From: Paraescarpia echinospica
Lineage: Eukaryota; Annelida; Polychaeta; Sabellida; Siboglinidae
Assembly: GCA_020002185.1 (NCBI GenBank)
Contig: CM034531.1
Span: forward strand, 75,811,585 to 75,875,584
Length of the DNA: 64,000 bases
Reading direction: 5' to 3'
Under the pieces are notes generated by a model. That model saw only the letters and a program-made list of their open reading frames with translations. It had not been told where the DNA came from and did not search any database. A program made the translations under genes and the position numbers. Of the stretch, positions 24,039 to 36,400 are shown in pieces; position 1 is the stretch's first letter; each line of letters starts with the position of its first letter.

Positions 24039-25680
24039 ATTAATTTCCCCGTGGGAACGAATGTGACAGTATTAATAAGTGTCTCTAATACTGTTGTACA
24101 ACCTAATTATCGATTGACATAAATAGTTATATTATTCTTAATAAAAAACAACATAAACATTTATAATATTCTGAATAAAAAACACAACATGCGTGTATGT
24201 GTATATATGTACATAGGAATTTAACAATTGTTTCGACCATATGCCGCTATGAAGCAGTGCATTTATAACGCATATTCTCTCTGCCACTTTTATAATCATT
24301 AGAGAATTCGTGAAAATAAAATGGATGTCTTCTCACATCTAACATCCACTGCTCTTTTATACGCTACTTCGTGTCCTTAGTTAAGTTATTATCCTAAGGT
24401 ATCGTCTCTATTTCTTGATGTACCATTAGTAGTACTGTATGTCAATATGTCACTCACACTTAGCATCTGCTACTGGCGGTGAACCAATATCCGCTATGTT
24501 AAAGACAACTTGAGGTACACATTTAGATATCTACCGTTACAAACTAGAACCTTTAATTTACTCTTTTTTATAGCTCTGCATATTTGTACTGCAATGTTTT
24601 AAATGTCATGCCAATAATAAATAAATGTAATAAATAAATAATTTATTTGGGGGTTAATATCAGTTGTAGTAGTTGTAATAAGTGGCTCTTTGTAATCGCG
24701 TCGTCTTCTTGTTTTCCAGAGTCCTAACGCGCTTGTTATCTTCCACATGTTTCTAATGTTTTTATTCGATAGGTGTTTTGTCTGGATCGTTTCTTTTGTT
24801 TGCATTTGAAAGAATCTATAAAGTATGCCCTCAATCTCGTACTCAAACGTATCCCAGTATTCTGTTGTTGTCTCGCTCGTCTATGTGTTATTCAATGTAT
24901 CTTAACTTCATTTAATACTATTCTCATCTCTTTGTGTTTGCTTTATATGTGTTTCGTTCTTTACTTTTTACTCTAATTAACTTTTTATGTTAGCACATAT
25001 TTGAATTATTGTCGTTGCTACCCAATGGTGCGTGATTTTGTTTGTCATTATCAACTAATACATTAAAACAAAATTACAGTGCAGTCGTAAATTGTCTTTC
25101 CATTTGTATGTAAATAAAGAAGAACTAACGTCCATACAAGCATGCAGTTCACATTATATTGAAGACAATACCAACGAATTTATATATACATTTTGCATTT
25201 GCTTGCTTTTCAAGTCACCGCCGCCGTCCTCCTAAACACCACCAATTGCAGTCTAGCGTTGACGGTCTACGTTGCAATGTATGTCCGAGATTGACCATGC
25301 ATATTCTGCGGTTTCACCGTTGTCCGTGTTGCACTTCTCAAACAAATAATAAACTTTTGCAATTGCGTTAGGTAATCCAATTTAGGTGTAACCTTAATTT
25401 GCCTTGTGGTGTAACTATTTGATGAATTTGCGCCCACACTTGACCGTTACCTTCGTGTACTTCTTCCGCAGTAACTCGTCTAAACAATTGATGAGGCCAA
25501 GTGATTGACCGCGCAGCAATTCGTCTCCATTCTCGGTCATGGCGAGTCGCAAGCTACGTCTAAGGGGACATAGCCCCCTTTTTTCAGACGCGACCTAAGG
25601 CCAGTAAACATGTCATGGTCAAACTATCGATGGACAGCGTCTGGAATAACACGGTAATGAACGACAGCTGACAACAAAAT
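24039..25680. other. AT-rich non-coding stretch
   Basis: Short ORFs near 24599-24976 and 25159-25371 have no recognisable domain. Confidence 0.4.
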
Positions 25681-26274
<594 letters not shown>

Positions 26275-26690
26275 TTGCCGACCCCACATCTGATCCGTAG
26301 GTATCTTCTGCATACTGTGAAGATACTTACGTTTGCAATATAAAATGGCAACAAAAAAAGGTCGAATATCTTAAGGAAATAGCACGTTCAAAATCCTGTA
26401 TAGGAAATTCTTGCGCAGACCGGTCACTTGCCGACACTGCATCTGGTCCCTATGTATCTTCAGCATATACTGTGAAAATATCATCGAAATCGGAGGAAAT
26501 TTTTTTGTTAACACCCTGTACTTGAATGATTAGTCCTATGTTTGCAATGTAAGTTGCAGCAAAAGAACGGATATCTAGGAAATGGCACGTTCAAAAGCCT
26601 ATATATGACATGCTGCCGCAGACTGGTCATTTGCCGACCCGGCAATCAATCTGTAGGTATCTGTGGCATATATACTGTGAAAATATAGTC
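26275..26690 (+). repeat. Diverged ~200-bp tandem repeat, about 2.2 units
   Basis: Units start with TTGCCGAC at 26275, 26428 and 26631. Shared order: TTGCCGAC, GTAGGTATCT or TATGTATCTTC, ATACTGTGAA.ATA, GTTTGCAAT, ATGGCA/AGTTGCA, GGAAAT.GCACGTTCAAAA, GCAGAC.GGTCA. Unit 1 lacks about 50 bp present in unit 2. Unit 3 stops after ATACTGTGAAAATATAG, where the 72-bp minisatellite begins. Confidence 0.75.
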
Positions 26691-27893
26691 CCTACCGTTG
26701 ATGTGTTTGGTTCCCGCGGTCTTTACACACACGACATGACAGGTCGTGCAGAGCCAGACGTCCCTATCGTTGATGTGTTTGGTTCCCACGGTCTTTACAC
26801 ACACGACATGGCAAGTCTTGCAGAGCCAGACGTCTCTACCGTCGATGTGTTTGGTTCCCACGGTCTTTACACACACGACATGGCAAGTCTTGCAGAGCCA
26901 GACGTCTCTACCGTTGATGTATTTGGTTCCCACGGTCTTTACATACACGACATGACAGGTCTTGCAGAGCCAGCCGTCCCTATCGTTGATGTGTTTGGTT
27001 CCCACGGTCTTTACACACACGACATGGCAGGTCTTGCTGAGCCAGACGTCCCTACCGTTGATGTGTTTGGTTCCCACGGTCTTTACACACACGACATGAC
27101 AGGTCGTGCAGAGCCAGACGTCCCTACCGTTGATGTATTTGGTTCCCATGGTCTTTACACGCACGACATGACAGGTATTGCAGAGCCAGACGTCCATACC
27201 GTTGATGTGTTTGGTTCCCACGGTCTTTACACACACGACATGGCAGGTCTTGCAGAGTCACACGTCCCTACCGTTGATGTGTTTGGTTCCCACGGTCTTT
27301 ACGCACACGACGTGGCAGGTCTTGCAGAGACAGACGTCCCTGTCGTTGATGTGTTAGGTTCCCACGGTCTTTACACACACGACATGACAGGTCTTGCAGA
27401 GCCAGACGTCCCTACCGTTGATGTGCTTGGTTCACACGGTCTTTACACACACGACATGGCAGGTTTTGCAGAGCCAGACGTCTCTACCGTTGAGGTGTTT
27501 GGTACCCACGGTCTTTACACACATGACATGGCAGGTTTTGCAGAGCCAGACGTCCCTACCGTTGATGTGCTTGGTTCACACGGTCTTTACACACACGACA
27601 TGGCAGGTTTTGCAGAGCCAGACGTCCCTACCTTTGATGTGCTTTGTTCCCACGGTCTTTACACACACGACATGGCAGGTCTTGCAGAGCCACACGTCCC
27701 TACCGTTGATGTGTTTGGTTCCCACGGTCTTTACATACACGACATGGCAGGTTTTGCTGAGCCAGACGTCCCTATCGTTGATGTGTTTGGTTCCCACGGT
27801 ATTTACACACACGACATGGCAGGTCTTGCAGAGCCAGACGACCCTACCGTTGATGTGTTTGGTTCCTACGGTCCTTGCACACACGACATGACA
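26691..27893 (+). repeat. 72-bp minisatellite, about 16-17 units
   Basis: Each unit is 72 bp and, on the plus strand, would encode a 24-residue repeat (core DVFGSHGLYTHDMAGLAEPD). Because 72 is divisible by three, stop-free frames stay open through the array: a 436-codon plus-strand frame (26610-27920), a second plus frame and a Cys-rich minus-strand frame (VWLCKTCHVVCVKTVGTKH). Differences between units are mostly non-synonymous in the long frame (Phe/Leu, Ser/Thr, Thr/Ile/Ala, Leu/Arg/Phe/Ile, Pro/Ser/Thr, Asp/His/Ala). That argues against purifying selection on this protein. I call a satellite array rather than a gene. Confidence 0.9.
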
Positions 27894-28751
27894 GGTCTTG
27901 CTAATAAGTATATATTATAATGACTATTAACCGGTAACTGACCCTGGGAAAAAGGTATACGACGTACCTTTAAATGTTCCGGTGCTTCAAAGACTGAGAG
28001 TTAATAAATTAGTTCTCCTCTGACTTATGTTACAACATTGGAGCTTAAATTTGCTCTACAAAATGACTACTATACAGCATCACGTTTGTAAAATCATGGG
28101 AATACATTTAAATTATATAAGTAGTTTAATTGTGTGTTTATTTATTGCAATCATAAATGGAGAATATTAACAACAGCAAATTTGTAAAAAATAATATATT
28201 CACATTCAAATTACATTGATGTTCATAATACGTATTCGTTTTTTGTCCATTTAAAAAAAAGAAACGTGTCCTCGTCAAAGCACATAACTTAAAAAATCCT
28301 AACTTGGAAATATCTTTATTGGTGTTACTCTGTAATTTACTCTGCTATTTTCACTAGATATTTAGAAAAAAATATGGATTGTACATGGCTGTGAAATATT
28401 ATCAACTAATTCATTTTGGATTAAAGAAAAACATATAAGTACCATAAGTATAACATATTCCACTAATTCCAGTATCTCAAAGCAACCGTAAGGATTATAT
28501 TACTCATGTCTGGTGTAGTAGTAAATTCAGATGCAAACTTATTGTAAGCGCGTGCGATGAATATATGACTTAAAGGGAATAAAAACATCTATTGCTCGAA
28601 TTCATGTTATATTAGATCCTGCTATCTATTTCCACGTCCACCAAGCCAAAAAAAAAAAAAATTCAATGAATTAGAAACTCCACATTTTATGGTGTGCATC
28701 CGGACATTTTCGAATATGCATATTATTGGCGCGCTTTTCGGGATGCCGAGA
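27894..28751. other. AT-rich non-coding stretch
   Basis: No ORF of note, no repeat recognised. A poly-A run lies near 28650. Confidence 0.5.
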
Positions 28752-29194
28752 TGTGACGTCATTTATGACTCAAACTCGCATCAGGCCGACCCTTTCCATG
28801 CATTCAGAGCATGTTTAGAAGTATAGCTTTTGGGTCGAAACGAGCGTCAGAACGAGTTATTGTGCAATATTCCGACGTAATACAAACACTAGTCATCATA
28901 GAGGAACAAGCAGTTATCTTACGGTTCCACATGAATCGAATTTTATTCAAAACAACGAATGCGAATGGGCCTACAAGTCGACTAGGTTTCGCCGAGCTTG
29001 GGCTCGTTTTCAGAATAATTATATCGAATGCAACCAACGGAAGATGATCTACACCAATAAACATACATAGCAAACATATATTGTATCCAACTACATAAAG
29101 TAACGTGTATAATCTCATAATATTACTAGAATATCGATATATGAAGGAGTACAATTGATCATAACAACGTAAATCAGACAAAGCGCTTCCCTTA

Positions 29195-29280
29195 GTCCCG
29201 CTAGCTCAGTGGGTAGGTGCGTTGGTTACTTGTCATTTGCTTTACAATCGGGCGACGCCGGTTCAATCCTGACAGCATGC
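29195..29280 (+). other. tRNA-like Pol III promoter unit, left arm
   Basis: Contains an A-box-like TAGCTCAGTGGGTAG and a B-box-like GGTTCAATCC (29260-29269) about 45 bp apart. The 5' end GTCCCGC has no matching acceptor strand after the B box, so it is tRNA-derived (SINE-head-like), not a functional tRNA gene. Confidence 0.55.
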
Positions 29281-29746
29281 AAATCTTTGATTTTATTTAC
29301 GCTTTTTTTGTTTATGTTTTCACGAAGTAATATAAACTAAATCATTTTATACTATAATGCGCTGTTTGTAAATATTTTTTTAATTTTTGTAGTAATTATT
29401 TATTCGCCACAAAAATTAAAATATGGTCATTATATAACGATGTTTCTAAATTTTATTTATCCAAACAAATATAATGTAATGGATATATAATTTATTAATT
29501 GTAAATATATTGTACGGTAATATATTGTAATTATAATGTGAAAACAGATTGAGATCTGTCTGGATAAATACAATTTAGAAACATCGTTATATATAATGAC
29601 CATATTTTCATTTTTGTGGCGGATAAATAATTACTACAAAAATTTAAAAAATATTTACAAACAGCGCATTATAGTATAAAATGATTTTGTTTATATTACT
29701 TCGTGAAAACATAAACAAAAAAAGTGCAAATAAAATCAAAGGTTTG

Positions 29747-29832
29747 CATGCTGTCAGGATTGAACCGGCGTCGCCCGATTGTAAAATAAATGACAAGTAA
29801 CTAACGCACCTACCCACAGAGCTAGCGGGACT
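29747..29832 (-). other. tRNA-like Pol III promoter unit, right arm
   Basis: Mirror copy of 29195-29280. The A box reads TAGCTCTGTGGGTAG and the B box GGTTCAATCC. The two promoters face each other across the centre of the inverted repeat. Confidence 0.55.
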
Positions 29833-30277
29833 AACGGCAGCTCTCTGTCTGATTTACGTTGTTATGATCAATTGTACAATTCCTTCATATATCGATATTC
29901 TAGTAATATAATGAGATTATACACGTTACTTTATGTAGTTGGATACAATATATGTTTGCTATGTATGTTTATTGGTGTAGACCATCTTCCGTTGGTTGCA
30001 TTCGATATAATTATTCTGAAAACGAGCCCAAGCTCGGCGAAACTTAGTCGACTTGTAGGCCCATTCGCATTCGTTGTTTTGAATAAAATTCGATTCATGT
30101 GGAACCGTAAGATAAATGTTTGTTCCTCTCTGATGACTAGTGTTTGTATTTCGTCGGAATATTGCACAATAACTCATTCTGACGCTCGTTTCGACCCAAA
30201 AGCTATCCTTGTAAACATGCTCTGAATGCATGGAAAGGGTCGGCCTGATTCGAGTGTGTGTCATAAGTGAGGTCACG

Positions 30278-31526
30278 ATACCACGTGATCGCCTAGCTCA
30301 TTAAAATTTAATTTTCCGCGGGAATCGCTTCACAGACGGGCTTAAAATCGAATTTATGCTACACAAGTATTTTTCTCTATTTGTTTAATGTTGTCAAATG
30401 TTACATACAATGTTAAACTTTGTGTACACATGGAAAAAGGATTTTAGCTAATGCCTTATTTTTATTTCCTTTAAATGTGTCTTTTACGCGTGTACCGATC
30501 GTACGATGTGCCGGCGATGCTTAAATAGTCTACGTGTTGCCACAAAAAAACAATTAGTTCGTTGCGCTGCGACAAAAACAATTAGATCTGTCATTTAACG
30601 CGGGAGATTGGCACGAACATAGCGTCTACGAAAGCTCGGTATTTCTGGTAATGTGCCGTTTCGATGTTTGGGCGTTTGTGTTCACGCCAATATACTCCAG
30701 TTCCTTGAGCTATATAAAATGCTTGGCTTTAAAATGTGGTTGATATAAAATATAAATGAATGAGTAGTCTTCGCGCAGCAATTACTACGTGGCTGAATGC
30801 TTCCTAGATATATCGTTCTTAAAGTTAAGTCTAGGTTAGTCCATTTTAGGGACTATTTTCGCGTTGGCGGGTTAACTCATCTCTTGCAATAATTGAAATC
30901 TTGGCATCATTGACCTGTCGCACATGTCTCAAGTAATATGTAGCAAGATAATTCCCCTCGCCTGGCATATGCTTTAGAAAATTCATAGGGATATACTTCG
31001 GGAAGAGCCCCTTGGTGGTAATGTAAAACACATGCATGACATTTGCAATTTCTGTGCGACATGCGTGACACTTGCATTTTCGTTGCGATTATTGCGTTGA
31101 CAGTCAGTTCACTAATGACATGCAAATGTCAATGTTGCGTTTTTCCAGTCTAAACTAGTCGGTAAGCTTTTTTTCCGGATACACTTTTAATATTCAACGT
31201 TTTATTCCAAAAAATTAACCTGTACATAGTACTCGTTGTAAATGGAATGTCATTTGTATTCAAACAGGGAAACAAGGAGTGACGTCGACAAGGTCCGTAA
31301 ACAAACTTGCTCACACACTGGTTTGTCTGTATTAGTTTTGCAATTAAATTATGTGTAGACATTATACGCATTTTGGTAAGACAATGTTTCCATTTATGAA
31401 GACGTCGTGCGTTGGATGTCTCACATTTGTTTCGTGAGATACAAATGTGAGAATACATTGTACATTGTAAGAATAACACGTAAGAATATATTATTCTTGG
31501 CAGATTATTTCACGTGTTCTTTCTGC
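30278..31526. other. Mostly non-coding stretch
   Basis: Holds one weak coding candidate (see 30846-31094) and otherwise no recognised element. Confidence 0.4.
30846..31094 (-). CDS. Weak coding candidate, unknown
   Basis: A minus-strand frame opens after a TAA near 31095 and runs about 80 codons to a TAA at 30846-30848. It includes KCKCHACRTEIANVMHV, FYITTKGLFPKYIPMNFL, KHMPGEGNYLATYYLRHV and NDAKISIIARDELTRQ. Residue mix and the CKCHAC motif look protein-like, but I do not recognise a family and see no convincing splice sites. It may be a chance ORF or an exon of a degraded element. Confidence 0.2.
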
Positions 31527-31689
31527 CGTTGTTGCTGCTGCTGCTACTGCTGCTGCTGTTGCTACTGCTGCTGCTGTTGCTACTGCTGCTGCTGTTGCTA
31601 CTGCTGCTGCTGTTGCTACTGCTGCTGCTGTTGCTACTGCTGCTGCTGTTGCTACTGCTGCTACTGCTGCTACTGCTGCTGCTGTTGCT

Positions 31690-31728
<39 letters not shown>

Positions 31729-31962
31729 GTTGCTACTGCTGCTACTGCTGCTGCTGTTGCTACTGCTGCTGCTGTTGCTACTGCTGCTACTGCTGCTGCT
31801 GTTGCTACTGCTGCTGCTGTTGCTACTGCTGCTGCTGCTGCTACTGCTGCTGCTGTTGCTACTGCTGCTACTGCTGCTGCTGTTGCTACTGCTGCTGCTG
31901 TTGCTACTGCTGCTGCTACTGCTGCTGCTGTTGCTACTGCTGCTGCTGTTGCTACTGCTGCT
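31527..31962. repeat. CTG-type trinucleotide array with 18-bp higher-order unit
   Basis: About 435 bp in three-base register. CTG codon-like units are interrupted regularly by CTA and TTG, so the dominant unit is CTACTGCTGCTGCTGTTG (18 bp). Some units are shortened or extended by CTGs. It reads as poly-Leu, Cys-Tyr or Ala-Val depending on frame and strand. Confidence 0.95.
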
Positions 31963-33200
31963 GGTTCCAAGGAACGGCTAAGAACGTTCTTAACGCTAAG
32001 ATGATTGTCTTAGTAAATGACGTGATTTGTTTAATAAAAGTAATTGCGTAACTTTAAGTACGCTTCATGAAACCGGCCCCTGCTGTTGTTGATTGTTTGC
32101 CGGTGTCGTGTATAATCAAAACGATCGCCATCATTCACATTAAATTTAATTTATTGTAACTGATTACAATGTATACAAATACATTTAAGACAAACCATAT
32201 ATAATAACGTTCTAATAACTATACATTATCGAAATTATAACTGAATTGACCTATCGGCGCCTTTGCGTCACGTTGGGATGCTCCCGAAGAGAGAATTAAT
32301 TAGTATAAATAATTAAAGCTGGTCATCTATAAGAATGAGCCGCGAAGAAATGTAAGGAAAATGTCGCACATTGGCCCGTAACTACAACACTGTTTACAGA
32401 GTGAGTTAAACTGATGGTGATATTTAAACACACAAAACACATATTGCATTTACATTATTTCCAATGTGTAAATACTCCCAAACTAGCAATGGGGTAAATA
32501 GCATTAATTTTTATTTCAATTAACTTGACGCTTAAATGTCACGTGTTGGCCCCGATTACGCTCGCTGTGCATCCGTAAAAAATGCGCGGAATAAACGGAC
32601 CCGAAAGGTGAACGGTTGCTGATGGAAACTTGCCGCGCCACCTGGTGAGCGTGTCTGCCCAGTTGCGAGAGATGGTTTTATTTTAAACAATGTCCATGCT
32701 TGTTTGAAGCGTTGCCAGCACAACGTATTCGGTGCAATTGCCTTTTTGCCACCACCAAGGTGAAACGTGTTACCCATGAGGTCACTACTTTTTGGCGATG
32801 ATCCACGAACATTCTACGGAAAACGCGCGAGATGGCGCAGCTGTAGCGGGCACCCAGACGACGAATAAAGCAGTAGCGTGTTACGCATGTTACGTCAGCG
32901 AGCTGTCAGTTTGACGCCAATTGAAATAATTGCATCCTGCTCAATGCTGTTTTAATTTTTATGAAGGCATCGCACTAATCGATGTGATTCAATGACGCAC
33001 AATTGTGGCATGAATTTTGGTTAAAAACATTACGGTTTTTGTCGGAAGTGAGATCGGCGCGGAGTAACGTGTGTGGTCCGACACTACGGAGGAGTCAACA
33101 AGTACCTAAGCTCAACACTGAAGTATCTCGTACAACCATTAGTATTATATGACTTGCATACATACATGCGTACGTACATAAATACACACGCACGGACTAA
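31963..33200. other. Non-coding stretch
   Basis: A 73-codon minus-strand ORF (32556-32777) has no recognisable motif. Nothing else seen. Confidence 0.4.
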
Positions 33201-33325
33201 CCCACCCACACACGCATGCCGCACACACACTCGCACACGTACGCACGCACACACACACACGCATAGACATTCGCGAACTCGTGCATTCGGTCACATGCCC
33301 ATGCGCACGCATGCATGCACACACA

Positions 33326-33401
<76 letters not shown>
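33201..33401. repeat. CA microsatellite with degenerate left flank
   Basis: Degenerate CACA/CGCA from about 33201, nearly pure (CA)n at 33321-33400. Confidence 0.95.
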
Positions 33402-36400
33402 AAAACGTGTAGGCCGTAATAATAAAATCACCTAGAATGTGCAGTTTGAAGAATATCAATAAAATGCAATCACCTCGTTCAGGAGATTTCGGTAAACAAA
33501 TCCAAGGTTATTGCGTTTGTCGTTTCAACTGTTTCTTGGACGGGCGACCCGATTAAACGCCACTTACGCCCTTCTACATATTTCCAAAGTTGTACTCCGA
33601 CTCGTCGACTTATTTGGAAGTACATTCGACAGTTGTGGCTTTCACATGCAATAACTGCAATAACGCGTCTACCACTGAAATTCAACTCACGTATTTCAAT
33701 AGAGAAGTACACTAGCTGTTCGTCCAATTTCCGCCGTGAATGACATTTTCCAGCAGTTATTGCTTTCTATGAGCTGCCTGTACATGCTTCGTTTCCACCA
33801 ATTCTGTCGGAATTTGCGTGGCTGTAATATTTGCACGATTAAGTCACGAGCACTTTTTGCTGCGTCTTAGAAATATGTTTAAAACTCGACAGGGATGACA
33901 AAGTACGTTCATATTTGGCGAGGTTGTGACGCGAGTAGACCGTTCGCTGACAGTCCCGCGCACAAAGAGGTACATTTATCTAGCGTGATTCCGCGCAGCT
34001 TGACGTCGAACTGTTTGCGAAAATAAACTCACCGCTGGCGTGTTTTTTGCATCGGGACCGTTTAATTAAGACTATAAATGACGGCATTGCCCACAGGGAA
34101 TCATTCAGACGACTTCTGCGTTGAGCTGCAGACGAGGATCCAGAGACAGCTGTAGCATTTATAGCGAGATTTGTACGATTCACGCAAACTGTTAACGGTG
34201 CGTTTTCCTTTGGTCGGAGATTATTTCGTGTACATTGTAACGGTGTGCCATATATATAGTTATCATACGTCATCCACTTTTAAATATTTATACAACTCTT
34301 TATAATTCTTCATTTGAGCTGTAATTTTGTATTATTTGTGATCTATACTGTTTACTTGTTGGAAATAAAATGTTGATTGATTGATTGATTTATTTATTTT
34401 ATCCTTTCAACCAGGGTCAAATGGCTCATAGTATAATGTGTCAGGTTCCACCAAGCACAATCATCATTGCTAGAGGTCTCCAACTCCAACAACAGCTTTG
34501 TGACAATGTTATTAAGTGGACACGTGCATTATTATTTTAAGCATGGATCGATTACAACTGATACAAAAAATACTCGTCTATCGCGTAATGAAACACGGAC
34601 CCGCTAGCATTGGCGCATTTCTGACAAGAGAACGGAAACAGGCGGGTTACGAAAGATGCCAGTAAGACAGTCGACAAGGTGTGATAAACAGACTATGTCC
34701 ATTCAATGACCGGCGTGTTATATCTTGTTCAGAATCACCATTTCATTTATTCTCCTTTTGCGTAACAACGGCATCAACATAGATGGCGCAGCATCTGCTG
34801 TGGGGATACGCTGGTAACATGCGTAGCACCTGCTACGACTGTGTCCACGGCACTGGCTTAAATTGAGTATGCACAAAAGCATGATCGTATACATACGTAC
34901 GTATATATATAAATTATGTGTGCATATGCGTGCGTGTGTATATGCGTGCGTGCGTAGAACTTTAGAACTGCTTTCTTGAAAAGAAGTTTAGAGAGCACGA
35001 CGAATCAAACAATTAAGCGCTTGAAACGATGCACTAGCAAAACCTTCTCCATGCATGCATTATGACATATATCATACACAGAGACCTCTCAAATCATTTA
35101 TCATGTCGCCACACGCAAACGTTCAACATATCCAGTGGTGGGTACTACGAAGACAATGGGAAGATGAAGACAAGCCAGAGCAAGACAGGTCGGATTTTGT
35201 GCCACACAGCAATAAGGTAACGAGGCAGCGAACTGGCAGGTAACGCGCTTAGGTAATTGCTTACTCGGCTCCGAAAGGCAGCGGCGATCTGTACACGAGT
35301 CGGCCTAATGCCAGAGCATCGTTTCATCTCGTCCTTTCATCTGTGAGTAGACAGGGTGTGCTGCAGCAGCCACGGCTATATAAGACTAGAACCGTCGGTT
35401 ATATCAGCCGCTTCACACATTGTGATTCTAACTAAAATCAATGTGTAGGAATTGGTGTTGGAATGTAACCAGTCGTGTATGTAAGAGCTGTTCGTTATCA
35501 TTTGGCTTCGCCTCGCGCGCACCCACACACACACACGCACATGCACACACGCATGTGAGCATTAAAAATCAGTGCATCCGCCGTCGTTCAAACGACATTA
35601 ATAATGCACATATCAAGCAATCTCTATTTTTCACTGCAATGATTGCGCTGCGTCTCTGCTGCAACCGATACTGCGATTTTATTAGCGCAATTGAAATAAC
35701 AACTGAGATAAACTACGACACTGTGGAAGGTGCAACGATTTATCGTCACCGGATGTTTGATATGGTTATTGTGAGTGCCCGCACGTCTCCTTTGCCAATG
35801 TTTCGGTGCATATTTTGCAACGTCCCGATGTGTAACTAACACGTGGTCTTAATGGCGTCGTTTCCTTTCTAAGCGACAGTTGCAAAAACAGTGTCACGTG
35901 TTCTTTAAATTGTACTCGAATGTTATATATCGGCTACGAAATTCCTTTGTTGTATTCTGATATTACAGCCGTGACTGTGACAATGGCCACATTTTGCCGT
36001 TTATAATTCCACAGTTAATTACTGTATCACGTGGATATATGCAACGCGTAGGAACCCACACAAGCTGAATTGGCAACTATCTGCAGGGACGGACCTTAAC
36101 ACCCACTCCTGGACACATTGTAGATATCGGTTGTTGATCACCTGTGTTCGTTGTGTGCACTGTGTAGATGTAACAACGCTGGAATCATGGTGGCCAATAT
36201 TTTATCTAGTAAAATGTTATCTGTGATGTGTTGAATTGGATGTTAGTCTTGTTTGAAACAGGCTATTTTTAACGTCGGGCCTGCACGCATAATTGACAAC
36301 AACGTATATCTAAATTGGCCGCAATTATCCCAAGAAAATCTTTAATTCATAGATGTTAATTGTGTCGTGATCATCATGTTAGGTTATACCATATGGCTTA

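Larger units (their letters stand above)
28752..30277. repeat. 1.5-kb inverted repeat (fold-back element), arms ~715 bp
   Basis: The left arm (about 28752-29466) and the reverse complement of the right arm (about 29556-30277) match throughout, with scattered substitutions and small indels. The ~90-bp centre is AT-rich. Each arm holds a tRNA-like unit and an AT-rich inner part. Each arm also has a conserved open frame of about 80 codons pointing inwards (FRRNTNTSH, VPHESNFIQNNECEWAYK, FRRAWARFQNNYIECNQRK) and an opposite-strand frame. I recognise no transposase. It could be a fold-back/MITE-type element or a head-to-head duplication. Confidence 0.9.

Noticed and set aside
26646..27236. Cys-rich repeat protein on the minus strand (VWLCKTCHVVCVKTVG) as a possible zinc-binding or secreted protein
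   Set aside because: It is the shadow of the 72-bp minisatellite. No start context, signal peptide or selection pattern supports it.
29195..29280. Functional tRNA gene
   Set aside because: A and B boxes are present, but the acceptor stem cannot close and the anticodon arm does not fold. tRNA-derived only.
31407..32051. 214-codon Cys/Tyr-rich plus-strand ORF and its poly-Leu and Ala/Val counterparts
   Set aside because: All derive from the CTG/CTA/TTG array. Open in nearly every frame, so no evidence of coding.
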